Of a stretch of DNA of 64,000 bases, positions 48,899 through 58,100 are shown piece by piece. The translations under genes were made by a program, and so were the position numbers. Origin of the DNA: JAISGQ01 sp045604155 (GTDB lineage: Bacteria > Bacillota > Clostridia > Oscillospirales > Acutalibacteraceae); assembly GCA_045604155.1 (NCBI GenBank), contig JAZUNN010000006.1, positions 1 to 64,000 of the forward strand. The letters run 5' to 3'. The number at the start of each line of letters is the position of its first letter. Positions within the stretch are counted from its first letter, which is position 1. Under the pieces are notes generated by a model, which was not told the origin of the DNA, ran no database searches, and saw nothing but the letters and a program-made list of their open reading frames with translations.

Positions 48899-50356
48899 AT
48901 GCTTTTATATAACCTTCTTGCAGGTCTTACCTGCGACACAAAGCTTGATCTTGAAAATGTGGAAATAACAGGAATCACTTCTGATTCAAGAAAGGTGACT
49001 CCCGGCTGCCTTTTCGTGTGCATAAAGGGTATGCGCTCCGACGGGCATGATTTTGCTTCTGCAGCAGCCGAAGCAGGTGCTGCAGCAATACTCTGCGAAA
49101 AGGAGCTCGGACTTCCTCAGCAGGTATGGGTGCGTGACACTCTCAGTGCCTTTGCCGCAATCAGTGAAAACTGGTTTGGCAATCCCCTTGCAAAGCTTCG
49201 CCTTGTAGGTGTCACGGGCACAAACGGAAAGACCTCCACAACCTACATTCTCAAGAATCTCCTTGAAAAGTGCGGTTACAAGGTAGGACTCATCGGAACT
49301 ATCTGCAACATGATAGGCGATGAGGTGCTCCCCACAGAGTACACAACTCCCGCAACCTTTGAGCTTCATGAGATATTCGGAAAAATGAGGGACGCAAAGT
49401 GCGATTTCTGCCTCATGGAGGTATCCTCCCAGGCACTTGACCAGGGCAGAGTTGACGGTCTGAAGTTTGAAACAAGCTGTTTTACAAACCTGACCCAGGA
49501 TCATCTCGATGTTCACGGTACAATGGAGCATTATTTTGCAATCAAGTGCCGTATCTTTGGAATGAGCCGCTCGACATCCGTAAACATGGATGATGAGTGG
49601 TGCAGAAAGATAGATCTTCCTGACAATGTAAGAAGCATAAAATACGGTGTGAATAACCCTGATGCAGAATGCAGAGCAACAAATGTCGAATACCGTGCCG
49701 ACGGAGTAAGCTTTGACCTTTCCTTCAAGGGTATGAGCGGCAGGGCAAGCATTCCCATCCCTGGAGAATTCTCCGTTCACAATGCCCTTTCAGCATTCTG
49801 CTGTGCTCTTAATGTAGGTGTTCCGTTCCCCGTGGCAATAGAGGCTCTTTCAACCTGTCACGGCGTAAAGGGCAGAGCTGAGGTGTTTCCCACCGACAAA
49901 CCCTTTACAGTAATCATCGACTATGCTCACGCACCTGACGGAGTAGCAAATATTCTGTCTGCAATGCGTTCTGTAATGGATAAGGACGGCAGACTTGTAA
50001 TTCTTATCGGCTGCGGCGGCGACCGTGACCCCCTCAAGAGACCTATCATGGGTGAAACAGCTTCAAGGCTTGCCGATTTTGTCATCGTAACATCCGACAA
50101 CCCCAGAACAGAGGAACCCATGAGCATAATCGAGCAGATACTTCCCGGTGTAAAAGAGCATGACACACCGTATGTTGTCATTGAAAACCGCCGTGAGGCC
50201 ATTGAATATGCTGTCCGCAATGCAAAGGAAAAGGACGTTATCGTCCTTGCAGGCAAGGGACATGAGGATTATCAGATAATCGGAAAGACAAAATACCACT
50301 TTGACGAGCGAGAGGTACTTGCGGAAGTATTTGCAAAGCTCGGAGCGGAGGAATAA
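48899..50356 (+). CDS. murE: UDP-MurNAc-L-Ala-D-Glu:meso-DAP ligase
   Basis: The 485-aa Mur ligase adds the third residue to the peptidoglycan stem. The ATP loop VTGTNGKTSTTYILKNL is near residue 105, and EVSSQALDQGRVDGL and NLTQDHLDVHGTMEHY follow. The amino-acid selectivity motif DNPRTEEP near 400 is the DNPR type that binds meso-diaminopimelate rather than Lys. A C-terminal GKGHEDYQII is present. It is followed 3 bases later by murF. Confidence 0.95.
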   Translation: MLLYNLLAGLTCDTKLDLENVEITGITSDSRKVTPGCLFVCIKGMRSDGHDFASAAAEAGAAAILCEKELGLPQQVWVRDTLSAFAAISENWFGNPLAKLRLVGVTGTNGKTSTTYILKNLLEKCGYKVGLIGTICNMIGDEVLPTEYTTPATFELHEIFGKMRDAKCDFCLMEVSSQALDQGRVDGLKFETSCFTNLTQDHLDVHGTMEHYFAIKCRIFGMSRSTSVNMDDEWCRKIDLPDNVRSIKYGVNNPDAECRATNVEYRADGVSFDLSFKGMSGRASIPIPGEFSVHNALSAFCCALNVGVPFPVAIEALSTCHGVKGRAEVFPTDKPFTVIIDYAHAPDGVANILSAMRSVMDKDGRLVILIGCGGDRDPLKRPIMGETASRLADFVIVTSDNPRTEEPMSIIEQILPGVKEHDTPYVVIENRREAIEYAVRNAKEKDVIVLAGKGHEDYQIIGKTKYHFDEREVLAEVFAKLGAEE

Positions 50357-50359
50357 GAA

Positions 50360-51724
50360 ATGATGCTTATGACAGCGAGTGAGACCGCAAAGGCAACAGG
50401 CGGTTCATACTCCGAAGAAGCACAGTATACAAGTGTGACAATCGACAGCCGTACAGTAGAAAAAGGCTGTATGTATATAGCCATAAAAGGCGACCGCTTT
50501 GACGGTCACGATTTTGCAAAGCAGGCATCGGAAAGCGGTGCAGCATGCGTCATGGTCAGCCGTGATGTTGAGGGAGTAAAATGCCCCGTTATAAAAGTTT
50601 CCGATACAAGGAAGGGACTTATCGACCTTGCTGCATACTACAGGGCCAAAAAAGACATTCCCGTTGTGGGACTTACAGGCTCTGTGGGCAAGACCACAAC
50701 AAAGGAAATGGTTGCGGCAGTCCTGCGTAAGAAGTTTGACGTCCTTGCAACCCTCGGCAATCTCAATAACGATATAGGACTTCCCCGTATGTGTCTGCAG
50801 CTTGAAGAAAATCATACAGCAGCAGTGCTTGAGATGGGAATGAACAATCTTGGCGAGATTTCACTTCTTACAAAGATTGCCAGACCCACAGTGGGAATCA
50901 TCACAAACATTGGTGTGGCTCACATTGAAAACCTGAAGAGCCGTGAGGGTATTCTTCAGGCAAAGCTTGAGATTCTCGACGGAATGGAAAAGACCGCTCC
51001 TCTGGTGCTCAACGCAGACGATGATATGCTCATGAGCGCACTTGACAGAATAGAAAATCCTATTATAACCTACGGCATTGACAACAACGCAGACTGCTGC
51101 GCAAAAAATATCGTCCAGATGGACAACGGCATGGAGTTTTCTCTCTGCTGGAAGGGCGAATTTGTTCCCGTTTCAATTCCTGCAGTCGGCAAGCATAACG
51201 TATACAACGCTCTTGCGGCATACGCAGTGGGCAGAACGCTTGGTCTTACAAGTGAGCAGTGCGTTGAAGGCCTAAAGGACTACGTACCTTCAGGCATGCG
51301 TCAGAAGATTGTACACATAAACGGAATAACTCTTATAGAAGACTGCTACAACGCAAGTCCCGACTCCATAAAGGCTTCCATGAGCGTACTCACATCCCTG
51401 AAGTGCACAGGCAGACGGATTGCTGTCCTCGGTGAGATGATGGAGCTTGGTACTTATGCACCCACAGGCCATTCCCAGTGCGGCGAATGGGCAGATAAAT
51501 GCGGCGTGGATATGCTCTGGGCAGTAGGCGACGAAAACGCAGAGCATTATATAAAAGGTGCAGCAAAGCTGACCGAAGAAGGAAACACAAGACTCTTTGA
51601 AGACAAGGAATCCCTTACAGCAGCCCTTGCTCAGGAGGTTGCCGCAGGCGATGCAATACTGTTCAAGGCAAGCCGCTCGGTACAGCTTGAGCAGGTGATC
51701 GAAAAACTCAAAGAATCAATTTAA
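50360..51724 (+). CDS. murF: UDP-MurNAc-tripeptide:D-Ala-D-Ala ligase
   Basis: The 454-aa ligase completes the UDP-MurNAc pentapeptide. GLTGSVGKTTTKEMVAAVL is the ATP loop near residue 106, ATLGNLNNDIGLP and LEMGMNNLGEI are family blocks, and LIEDCYNASPDSIKASM near 330 and VLGEMMELG follow. GGAGG precedes ATG-ATG; either Met could be used. Confidence 0.95.
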   Translation: MMLMTASETAKATGGSYSEEAQYTSVTIDSRTVEKGCMYIAIKGDRFDGHDFAKQASESGAACVMVSRDVEGVKCPVIKVSDTRKGLIDLAAYYRAKKDIPVVGLTGSVGKTTTKEMVAAVLRKKFDVLATLGNLNNDIGLPRMCLQLEENHTAAVLEMGMNNLGEISLLTKIARPTVGIITNIGVAHIENLKSREGILQAKLEILDGMEKTAPLVLNADDDMLMSALDRIENPIITYGIDNNADCCAKNIVQMDNGMEFSLCWKGEFVPVSIPAVGKHNVYNALAAYAVGRTLGLTSEQCVEGLKDYVPSGMRQKIVHINGITLIEDCYNASPDSIKASMSVLTSLKCTGRRIAVLGEMMELGTYAPTGHSQCGEWADKCGVDMLWAVGDENAEHYIKGAAKLTEEGNTRLFEDKESLTAALAQEVAAGDAILFKASRSVQLEQVIEKLKESI

Positions 51725-51763
51725 TGGGTGTACGGCGAATAAATTCAAAAAGGACGGGTAAAT

Positions 51764-52786
51764 ATGTCAATAAACAGTGCTTATGCAATAATGAGTATAA
51801 TTGCGGCAGCAATTGCATTCGGAGCATCCGCAATTCTCGGAAAGTTTCTTATTCCGTGGCTTCAGAAGCTTAAATTTGGCCAGACTATAAAAGAAATAGG
51901 TCCCACATGGCATCAGAAAAAGCAGGGCACACCCACCATGGGCGGCATCATGTTCATTGCAGGTATCATTCTTGCAATAGCAATCTGCATTCCCTGCTTC
52001 TTCGTAATGACAAAGAACTATCCTGTTTCAGGCCCGTATCAGATCAAACTCTGGGCAGGTGTCGGTCTGGCACTTGTATGCGGCGTAATGGGCTTTATTG
52101 ATGACTATACCGGAATCAAGCAGAAGCAGAATACCGGTCTTACCGTAAAGCAGAAATTTCTTCTCCAGTTTGTAACCGCAGGTCTGTTCATGGGAGCAAT
52201 AGCCATTGCAGATAAGGGAAAGGGTATTACATACATTCCCTTTGTGGGAACTGTTGAAATCGGCATCTGGCTTTACATTGTCGGACTTATCCTGGTAGTT
52301 GGTTTTATAAACGCAGTAAACCTTACAGACGGCATTGACGGACTTTGCGGATCAGTAACATTTTTTGCAATGATCTGCTTCATGCTCATCGCAGCACTGA
52401 ACGAATTCTTCCATGTAGGTATTCTTGCAGCATCCGTTGCAGGCGGCTGCCTCGGCTTCCTCGTATGGAACTTCTATCCCGCAAAGGTATTCATGGGCGA
52501 TACAGGCTCACTTTTCCTCGGCGGTATATTCTGTGCAACCGCATTTGCCTGCGATATGCCCATACTCGTTCCGCTGGTAGGTATCATTTATCTCTGTGAA
52601 ACAGGCTCTGTAATGCTTCAGACAACCTATTTCAAGCTCACCCACGGAAAGAGAATATTCAAAATGACTCCGATACATCACAGCTTTGAGATGAGCGGCT
52701 GGTCAGAAATAAAGATAGTAACAGTATTCAGCATCGTAACAGTAGTATTCGGCGCTGTTGCCTGTCTGCTGTCAACTCTCCATTAA
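51764..52786 (+). CDS. mraY: Phospho-MurNAc-pentapeptide transferase
   Basis: The 340-aa enzyme with about ten membrane helices makes lipid I from UDP-MurNAc-pentapeptide and undecaprenyl phosphate. HQKKQGTPTMGGIMF is the family hallmark, GFIDDYTGIKQKQNTGL holds the catalytic Asp pair, NLTDGIDGLCG and FMGDTGSLFLGG are the other Asp motifs, and MTPIHHSFEMSGWSE is the His loop. AAAGGACGGG precedes ATG. No murD follows; ftsW is next. Confidence 0.96.
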   Translation: MSINSAYAIMSIIAAAIAFGASAILGKFLIPWLQKLKFGQTIKEIGPTWHQKKQGTPTMGGIMFIAGIILAIAICIPCFFVMTKNYPVSGPYQIKLWAGVGLALVCGVMGFIDDYTGIKQKQNTGLTVKQKFLLQFVTAGLFMGAIAIADKGKGITYIPFVGTVEIGIWLYIVGLILVVGFINAVNLTDGIDGLCGSVTFFAMICFMLIAALNEFFHVGILAASVAGGCLGFLVWNFYPAKVFMGDTGSLFLGGIFCATAFACDMPILVPLVGIIYLCETGSVMLQTTYFKLTHGKRIFKMTPIHHSFEMSGWSEIKIVTVFSIVTVVFGAVACLLSTLH

Positions 52787-52787
52787 G

Positions 52788-52841
52788 ACGGCTGTTTTGA
52801 GATTTCAGATAAACTGCAGAAATCTTATGCACAGCCGGTGA
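52788..52841 (+). promoter_or_regulatory. Long hairpin between mraY and ftsW
   Basis: GACGGCTGT at the left pairs with ACAGCCG at the right, and AGATTTC with GAAATCT inside. No T tract follows, so it is not a standard terminator. It may be a processing or stability element, placed where murD stands in many dcw clusters. Confidence 0.5.
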
Positions 52842-52890
52842 AGTGTAAAAGCATTTTGTCTGAGATCACAGTATAAGGAAGGGGAAGAAT

Positions 52891-54126
52891 ATGCCGGCAT
52901 TGTCATCTGACAGAACAAAAAGAATACGAACAGGAAGACCGAAGGGCAACACCATCGATGAAGAGGTGGCAAAACTCAGCTTCAAGGAGAGGTGGAAGCT
53001 TCTCATAAGCGAAATGTATGTCACAGCAACTGACAGAAGCATGAGCTTTGATGTATGGACACTTGTTATCGTCCTTGCACTTCTCACCCTCGGAATCATA
53101 ATGATGTACTCCGCAAGCTATGCTTACGCACAGTATTACCAGGGCGGCGACAGTACCTATTACCTGCGCAGACAGCTGCTGTTTGCGGTTGTAGGTCTGA
53201 TTGCAATGTTCATAGGTTCCCTGCTTCCCATGTGGTTTATAAAACGAGTCACATGGTATCTGGTTGGCATATCAGTATTCCTGCTGATCCTGGTTCTTAT
53301 AATTTCAAATGAAAGCCAGAAAAGATGGATAAGAATAGGCGGATTTTCGTTCCAGCCTTCAGAAATCGGAAAACTTGCAATAATAATATACCTGTCGCAG
53401 TACATGGCAAAAAATGCCTGGCGAGTGCAGACCCTGAGATACGGTGTCATCCGCTGTGCGCCGGTAATTGTGCTCATAGCAGGACTTACCGTAATCGAAA
53501 CTCACCTTTCCTGCTTCATTCTCATGTGCCTCATTGCTGCAACAATCATGTTCATCGGCGGAACACCGAAGAAATGGCTTGCAGCAGTAGCCGCAATTCC
53601 CGTGGCAGGCGTAATCGTGCTTGTCACATTTACAAACTATATGCAAAGACGTTTTGCGGTGTGGTTTGATCCGTTCAGCGATGCACTGGGAGACGGCTGG
53701 CAGAATATCCAGGCTCATTATGCACTGGCATCAGGCGGCCTGATGGGTCAGGGAATAGGCAACTCAAGGCAGAAATATCTGTATATTTCCGAGCCTCAGA
53801 ACGACTTTATCTTTGCTGTTGTAGGCGAGGAGCTGGGCTTTGTTGGTGCAGTGGCAATAATGATAATCTTTGCACTTTTTGTCTGGCGAGGACTTACAGT
53901 CAGCATGGCAAACCCGGACAGATTTGCCCGACTCATGGGCATTGGAATAACAGCTCAGATCGGCTGGCAGACACTGCTCAACATCGCAGTTGTAACAAGA
54001 GCACTCCCCAACACCGGCATAAGCCTTCCTTTCTTCTCCTACGGAGGTACGGCGCTGGTAATGCTGCTGTTTTCAGTGGGATTGCTTCTTTCGGTCAGCC
54101 GTGGCTCAACAAAGAAAACAATATAG
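52891..54126 (+). CDS. ftsW: SEDS-family peptidoglycan polymerase FtsW/SpoVE
   Basis: The 411-aa membrane protein has a basic cytoplasmic N-terminus (about 55 residues) and ten hydrophobic helices. MMYSASYAYAQYY, RIGGFSFQPSEIGKLAIIIYL, IQAHYALASGGLMGQGIGNS and QNDFIFAVVGEELGFVG, with the catalytic-site acidic residue region, are all SEDS blocks. PNTGISLPFFSYGGTALVML is the usual ending. It polymerises lipid II with the class B PBP. FtsW or SpoVE cannot be told apart from sequence alone. Confidence 0.93.
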   Translation: MPALSSDRTKRIRTGRPKGNTIDEEVAKLSFKERWKLLISEMYVTATDRSMSFDVWTLVIVLALLTLGIIMMYSASYAYAQYYQGGDSTYYLRRQLLFAVVGLIAMFIGSLLPMWFIKRVTWYLVGISVFLLILVLIISNESQKRWIRIGGFSFQPSEIGKLAIIIYLSQYMAKNAWRVQTLRYGVIRCAPVIVLIAGLTVIETHLSCFILMCLIAATIMFIGGTPKKWLAAVAAIPVAGVIVLVTFTNYMQRRFAVWFDPFSDALGDGWQNIQAHYALASGGLMGQGIGNSRQKYLYISEPQNDFIFAVVGEELGFVGAVAIMIIFALFVWRGLTVSMANPDRFARLMGIGITAQIGWQTLLNIAVVTRALPNTGISLPFFSYGGTALVMLLFSVGLLLSVSRGSTKKTI

Positions 54127-54144
54127 CAAAAAGGTGGTCATACC

Positions 54145-55266
54145 ATGAAAGTATTACTTGCAGGCGGCGGTACCGCAGGTCACATCAATCCTGCCATAGC
54201 CATTGCAGGCTACATCAAGGAACAGCAGCCTGATGCGGAGATACTCTTTGTAGGTACTCCCTGGGGAATGGAATCAAGACTTGTTCCTCAGCAGGGATAT
54301 CGTTTTGAGGGTATGAAGGTAGCAGGCTTCCAGAGAAAGATTTCCTTTACAAATATAAAAAGAAATGCTCAGGCACTCTGGTATCTTGCAAACTCATCAA
54401 AGAGAGCAAAAGAGATAATCAATAACTTCAAGCCCGATATCGCCATCGGTACCGGCGGATATGTTGCAGGACCCATTCTTCGCAAGGCAGCAAAGATGGG
54501 TGTACCCGTAATTATTCACGAATCAAATGCATTCCCCGGAATGACCACAAAAATGCTCGCATCCGATGCGAAATGCGTAATGGTCGCAGTTGAAGATGCA
54601 AAGAAAAGAATAAAGGACGCAAAGGAATTTGCAGTAACAGGAAACCCCATCCGAGCTGAAATGCTTACCTATGAAAAGGAGCAGGCAAGACGTGAGCTGG
54701 GTGTTGACGACAGACCTCTTATCCTTTCTTTCGGCGGCTCACTTGGTGCACGTACCATCAATGAGTCAATGCTGGGAATGCTCAAAAGAAGCGCAAAGGA
54801 CGGAAAGTACAATCATATTCACGGCTACGGTCAGTACGGCAAGTTCGTGCCTGAAACTCTCGCAGCAGAGGGAATCGACACAGAAAAGTGCGACAATCTC
54901 GACATCCGTGAGTACATAAACGATATGCCCAGAGTCCTTGCAGCAGCAGACCTTGTAATCTGCCGTTCAGGCTCCATGACACTGTCTGAAATCCAGGCAC
55001 AGGGCAAGGCATCCATATTGATTCCTTCTCCCAATGTTGCAGAGAATCATCAGTATTACAATGCAATGGCACTTGTTGACAGAAATGCAGCAAAGTGCAT
55101 TGTTGAAAGCGAACTTAACTATGAGAAGCTCATGGAAGAAATCGATGAGCTTGCATCTGACAGAGAAAAACTGTGCGCAATGGGCGAAAATGCAAAGAAG
55201 CTTGCAATAACAGACGCCTGCGCAAGAATATATGAGATAGTTGTCAAGTATGCCGCTAAAAACTGA
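54145..55266 (+). CDS. murG: UDP-GlcNAc:lipid I N-acetylglucosaminyltransferase
   Basis: The 373-aa GT-B glycosyltransferase makes lipid II at the inner membrane face. LAGGGTAGHINPAIAIA is the N-terminal glycine loop for lipid I; GTGGYVAGPILRKA and IIHESNAFPGMTTKML follow. SFGGSLGARTINESM opens the UDP-binding half, and CRSGSMTLSEIQAQGKASILIP binds UDP-GlcNAc. AAAAGGTGG precedes ATG. Confidence 0.95.
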   Translation: MKVLLAGGGTAGHINPAIAIAGYIKEQQPDAEILFVGTPWGMESRLVPQQGYRFEGMKVAGFQRKISFTNIKRNAQALWYLANSSKRAKEIINNFKPDIAIGTGGYVAGPILRKAAKMGVPVIIHESNAFPGMTTKMLASDAKCVMVAVEDAKKRIKDAKEFAVTGNPIRAEMLTYEKEQARRELGVDDRPLILSFGGSLGARTINESMLGMLKRSAKDGKYNHIHGYGQYGKFVPETLAAEGIDTEKCDNLDIREYINDMPRVLAAADLVICRSGSMTLSEIQAQGKASILIPSPNVAENHQYYNAMALVDRNAAKCIVESELNYEKLMEEIDELASDREKLCAMGENAKKLAITDACARIYEIVVKYAAKN

Positions 55267-55293
55267 CAGTAAGGCAATCTGATAAAGAACATT

Positions 55294-55347
55294 ACACGCC
55301 CTTTCGACATAGTATATGGTAAAAATGCTGTGCGAAAGGGTGCGTGT
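55294..55347 (+). promoter_or_regulatory. Hairpin covering the murA ribosome binding site
   Basis: ACACGCCCTTTCG (55294-55306) pairs with CGAAAGGGTGCGTGT (55333-55347), 13 pairs with a two-base bulge. The 3' arm contains the GAAAGGGTG site of murA, and the start codon follows it within two bases. Transcripts arriving from murG would be translated poorly unless the stem opens. Confidence 0.6.
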
Positions 55348-55348
55348 T

Positions 55349-56602
55349 ATGTCGGAAATGAAAATATGCGGAGGACATAAATTATCGGGAGAAATAAGTC
55401 CTCACGGCGCAAAAAACGCTGCACTTCCAATACTTGCAGCAGCCCTTGCCGCAAGGGGAGAGTGCAGTATACATAATTGCCCTGCACTGTCTGATGTAGA
55501 TGCTGCATCAAAGATACTCAGCTATCTCGGCTGCAAAGTGACGAAGCAGGGTGACACAGTCACAGTAGATTCCTCTCAGCCGGAGAGATTTGATATACCG
55601 GAGAATCTGATGAGGGAAATGCGTTCATCAATATGTTTTCTCGGTGCAATAGTAGCACGTTTCGGTGAAGCGGAGCTGACTATGCCGGGAGGTTGTGAGC
55701 TGGGACCACGACCTATAGACCTCCATCTTTCGTCGCTGAGAAAGATGGGTGCGGTAATAGAAGAAAAACACGGAAAGATAATCTGCCTGACACCTGACGG
55801 ATTGAAAGGAACAACCGTCAATCTCAGTTTTCCGAGTGTTGGTGCAACAGAAAATATAATGATTGCAGCATCGACTGCAAAAGGTACAACGGTAATAACC
55901 AATGCAGCGAGAGAACCTGAAATAACCGATCTTGCTGCATTTCTCAATGCCTGCGGAGCACGCATAAGCGGTGCTGGCTGCGGAAGGGTCACCATTGAGG
56001 GCGTGGATAAACTGCATCCTGCATCCCATGCCGTAATTCCCGACCGTATTGAAGCAACAACATATCTGGCGGCCGCAGCAATTACAAAAGGCAGAATAAG
56101 ACTTAACAATGTCTGTACGGAGCATTTAAGTCCCGTGCTGTCAAATTTTGAAGAAGCGGGCTGTGAACTGAAAGTGTGGGAGGACGCCATCGAGCTTGCC
56201 GCACCGCCTGTGCTCAGTCCCAACAAATTCATTCGAACAATGCCATATCCGGGATTTCCTACGGATGTGCAGGCAATAATCATGGCGATGACAACGGTGG
56301 CAAAGGGAACGAGTGTGTTTGTGGAAACCATATTTGATAACAGATTCAAGCACATATGGGAATTGTGCAGACTCGGCGCAAGAATAAAAACAGAGGGCAG
56401 GGTGGCAGTTGTAGACGGAGTACCAAAACTTTTCGGAGCTCAGGTTGAATCAACAGACCTGCGAGGCTCGGCGGCACTGATAATTGCAGGCCTTGCCGCA
56501 GAAGGAACGACTACAGTGGGTGGTCTGAAACATCTTGACAGAGGATATGAGGACCTTGACAAAGGCCTTGCCTCATTGGGAGCAGACATCAGGAGAGAGT
56601 AA
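55349..56602 (+). CDS. murA: UDP-GlcNAc 1-carboxyvinyltransferase
   Basis: The 417-aa enzyme adds enolpyruvate from PEP to UDP-GlcNAc, the first committed step of peptidoglycan synthesis and the target of fosfomycin. GGHKLSGEISPHGAKNAALPIL opens the family with its Lys-Asn pair. MPGGCELGPRPIDLHL holds the catalytic Cys (near residue 116), so the enzyme should be fosfomycin-sensitive in principle. PYPGFPTDVQAIIMAM is the late family block. I use ATG 55349 with GAAAGGGTG; a start at 55316 falls in the hairpin loop. It could be either of two paralogues often present in Firmicutes. Confidence 0.95.
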   Translation: MSEMKICGGHKLSGEISPHGAKNAALPILAAALAARGECSIHNCPALSDVDAASKILSYLGCKVTKQGDTVTVDSSQPERFDIPENLMREMRSSICFLGAIVARFGEAELTMPGGCELGPRPIDLHLSSLRKMGAVIEEKHGKIICLTPDGLKGTTVNLSFPSVGATENIMIAASTAKGTTVITNAAREPEITDLAAFLNACGARISGAGCGRVTIEGVDKLHPASHAVIPDRIEATTYLAAAAITKGRIRLNNVCTEHLSPVLSNFEEAGCELKVWEDAIELAAPPVLSPNKFIRTMPYPGFPTDVQAIIMAMTTVAKGTSVFVETIFDNRFKHIWELCRLGARIKTEGRVAVVDGVPKLFGAQVESTDLRGSAALIIAGLAAEGTTTVGGLKHLDRGYEDLDKGLASLGADIRRE

Positions 56603-56616
56603 AGGAGGGCATAGAA

Positions 56617-57921
56617 GTGCCTTACGAGAAAAATAACGGAACAGAAAAAAATAACGGAAAAAAATCCGTGACAAAGAAAAGCACCGCTTCATCGGGTAGC
56701 AGACAGACGGGCACAAAGTCTGCAGGCAGCAGACCGACAGCTCCTTCATCGGGCAGCAGACAGAGGACATCTGCGCCTCAGAGCAAAACAACAAGGAAAC
56801 CGGCAGGAGCATCCTCTTCCGCAAAACCTAAAACTTCATCCGGAGCAGGCACAAGAAGCAAAACTTCATCCCAGAAAACGGCTCAGACAAAATCTACACC
56901 CGCAGAGAAAACTGCAGTGGATACACGGACAGGAAAAAGCAGTGCACGGGATGATTATAAGAAATTTGCAGAATCGACCAGAAAAAACACCGGTAACAGC
57001 AAGAGCACCGCAGCAAAGAAAACCGTACAGACAACGAGGAAGAAAAGCGGTGAGATGGCAAAATCTCAGTCACGCTCAAAACTTGCAACGGCACTTACAT
57101 ATACAATGCTGGTGTTCGCTTTTCTGGCTCTTATGATTATGCTTTCTCTGACGGTGTTCTTCAAAATTGACACTATAAAAGTAGAAATAGATGGAAAAGA
57201 GATATATTCAGAAGAGCAGATAAAAGAAATATCAGGCGTTTCTGAAGGAGAAAATATCTTTTCCGTAGATACAGGCAAAGCAGAAAAAAGCATAGAGAAA
57301 CTGCTTCCTTATATAGAAGACTGCGATATAAAGCGTTCATTCCCCACAGGCATCAGAATCAAGGCAGAAACCGCAAAGCCTGCAGGTGTTATAACACTTC
57401 AGACGGGCATGAGAATAATTGTAAGTGAGGAAGGCAAGTGCCTTGAAACCCTTGCACCTGATTTCGGAGGAAATATATCGGAAACCGATATCCCCGAGGT
57501 ATCGGGCAGCGATGTTTCGCAGACAGATGTGCCTGCTGAGCCAGGCAGAAATGACCATTCCGCATACATCGACGAAACAGCATTGCCCGAGATTATCGGT
57601 CTTGATATTACGGACGGTATTGAAAGCGGAAATTATATAGTAGTTCAGGACAAAACTGCACTTGCAACATTGTCGTCCCTGATGGAGCTTCTTGGCAGAT
57701 TTGATCTTCAGCCTACAAAGGTCGACCTGTCTGCAGGTAATCTGTATGCCTACTATGACAATCGAATTGTTATAAAAATTGGCTCAGGTGCAGACCTGGA
57801 AACCAAAATAGAGATGGCAGGCAGGATAATCCACGAGCGTCTTTCGGAATACGATATCGGAAGAGTTGACGTATCCAATCCGAAGAAAGGCTATTTCACC
57901 CCGGAATATATGCTGGATTAG
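56617..57921 (+). CDS. ftsQ: FtsQ/DivIB-type cell division protein
   Basis: The 434-aa protein starts at GTG 56617 after AAAGGAGG. The first 145 residues are a low-complexity Lys/Ser/Thr/Gln cytoplasmic tail. One membrane helix (about 158-180) is followed by a POTRA domain (FKIDTIKVEIDGKEIYSEEQ, ISGVSEGENIFSVD) and an FtsQ beta domain with a long acidic insertion (FGGNISETDIPEVSG...). It bridges FtsL and the PBP in the divisome. The very long tail is unusual against the 250-300 residues of many family members. Confidence 0.88.
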   Translation: MPYEKNNGTEKNNGKKSVTKKSTASSGSRQTGTKSAGSRPTAPSSGSRQRTSAPQSKTTRKPAGASSSAKPKTSSGAGTRSKTSSQKTAQTKSTPAEKTAVDTRTGKSSARDDYKKFAESTRKNTGNSKSTAAKKTVQTTRKKSGEMAKSQSRSKLATALTYTMLVFAFLALMIMLSLTVFFKIDTIKVEIDGKEIYSEEQIKEISGVSEGENIFSVDTGKAEKSIEKLLPYIEDCDIKRSFPTGIRIKAETAKPAGVITLQTGMRIIVSEEGKCLETLAPDFGGNISETDIPEVSGSDVSQTDVPAEPGRNDHSAYIDETALPEIIGLDITDGIESGNYIVVQDKTALATLSSLMELLGRFDLQPTKVDLSAGNLYAYYDNRIVIKIGSGADLETKIEMAGRIIHERLSEYDIGRVDVSNPKKGYFTPEYMLD

Positions 57922-58004
57922 TCTTTTTGAAAACACGTTATGTTGGGTCGACAAAAAAATAAATTACAAAATGTAGAAAAATTCATATATTGTGCATTGC
58001 ATTT

Positions 58005-58033
58005 TTGATTCAACCGTGTTAGTATTGTATATA
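58005..58033 (+). promoter_or_regulatory. ftsZ promoter
   Basis: TTGATT (58005-58010), 17 bases and TATATA (58028-58033), about 65 bases before the start. It would allow ftsZ to be expressed above the level of the long operon. Confidence 0.75.
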
Positions 58034-58100
58034 AGAATATATCGCCTTTTTTATGGCGGCGCAAAAATATAGGAATAACAAGATCCGAGGGGGATTATAA

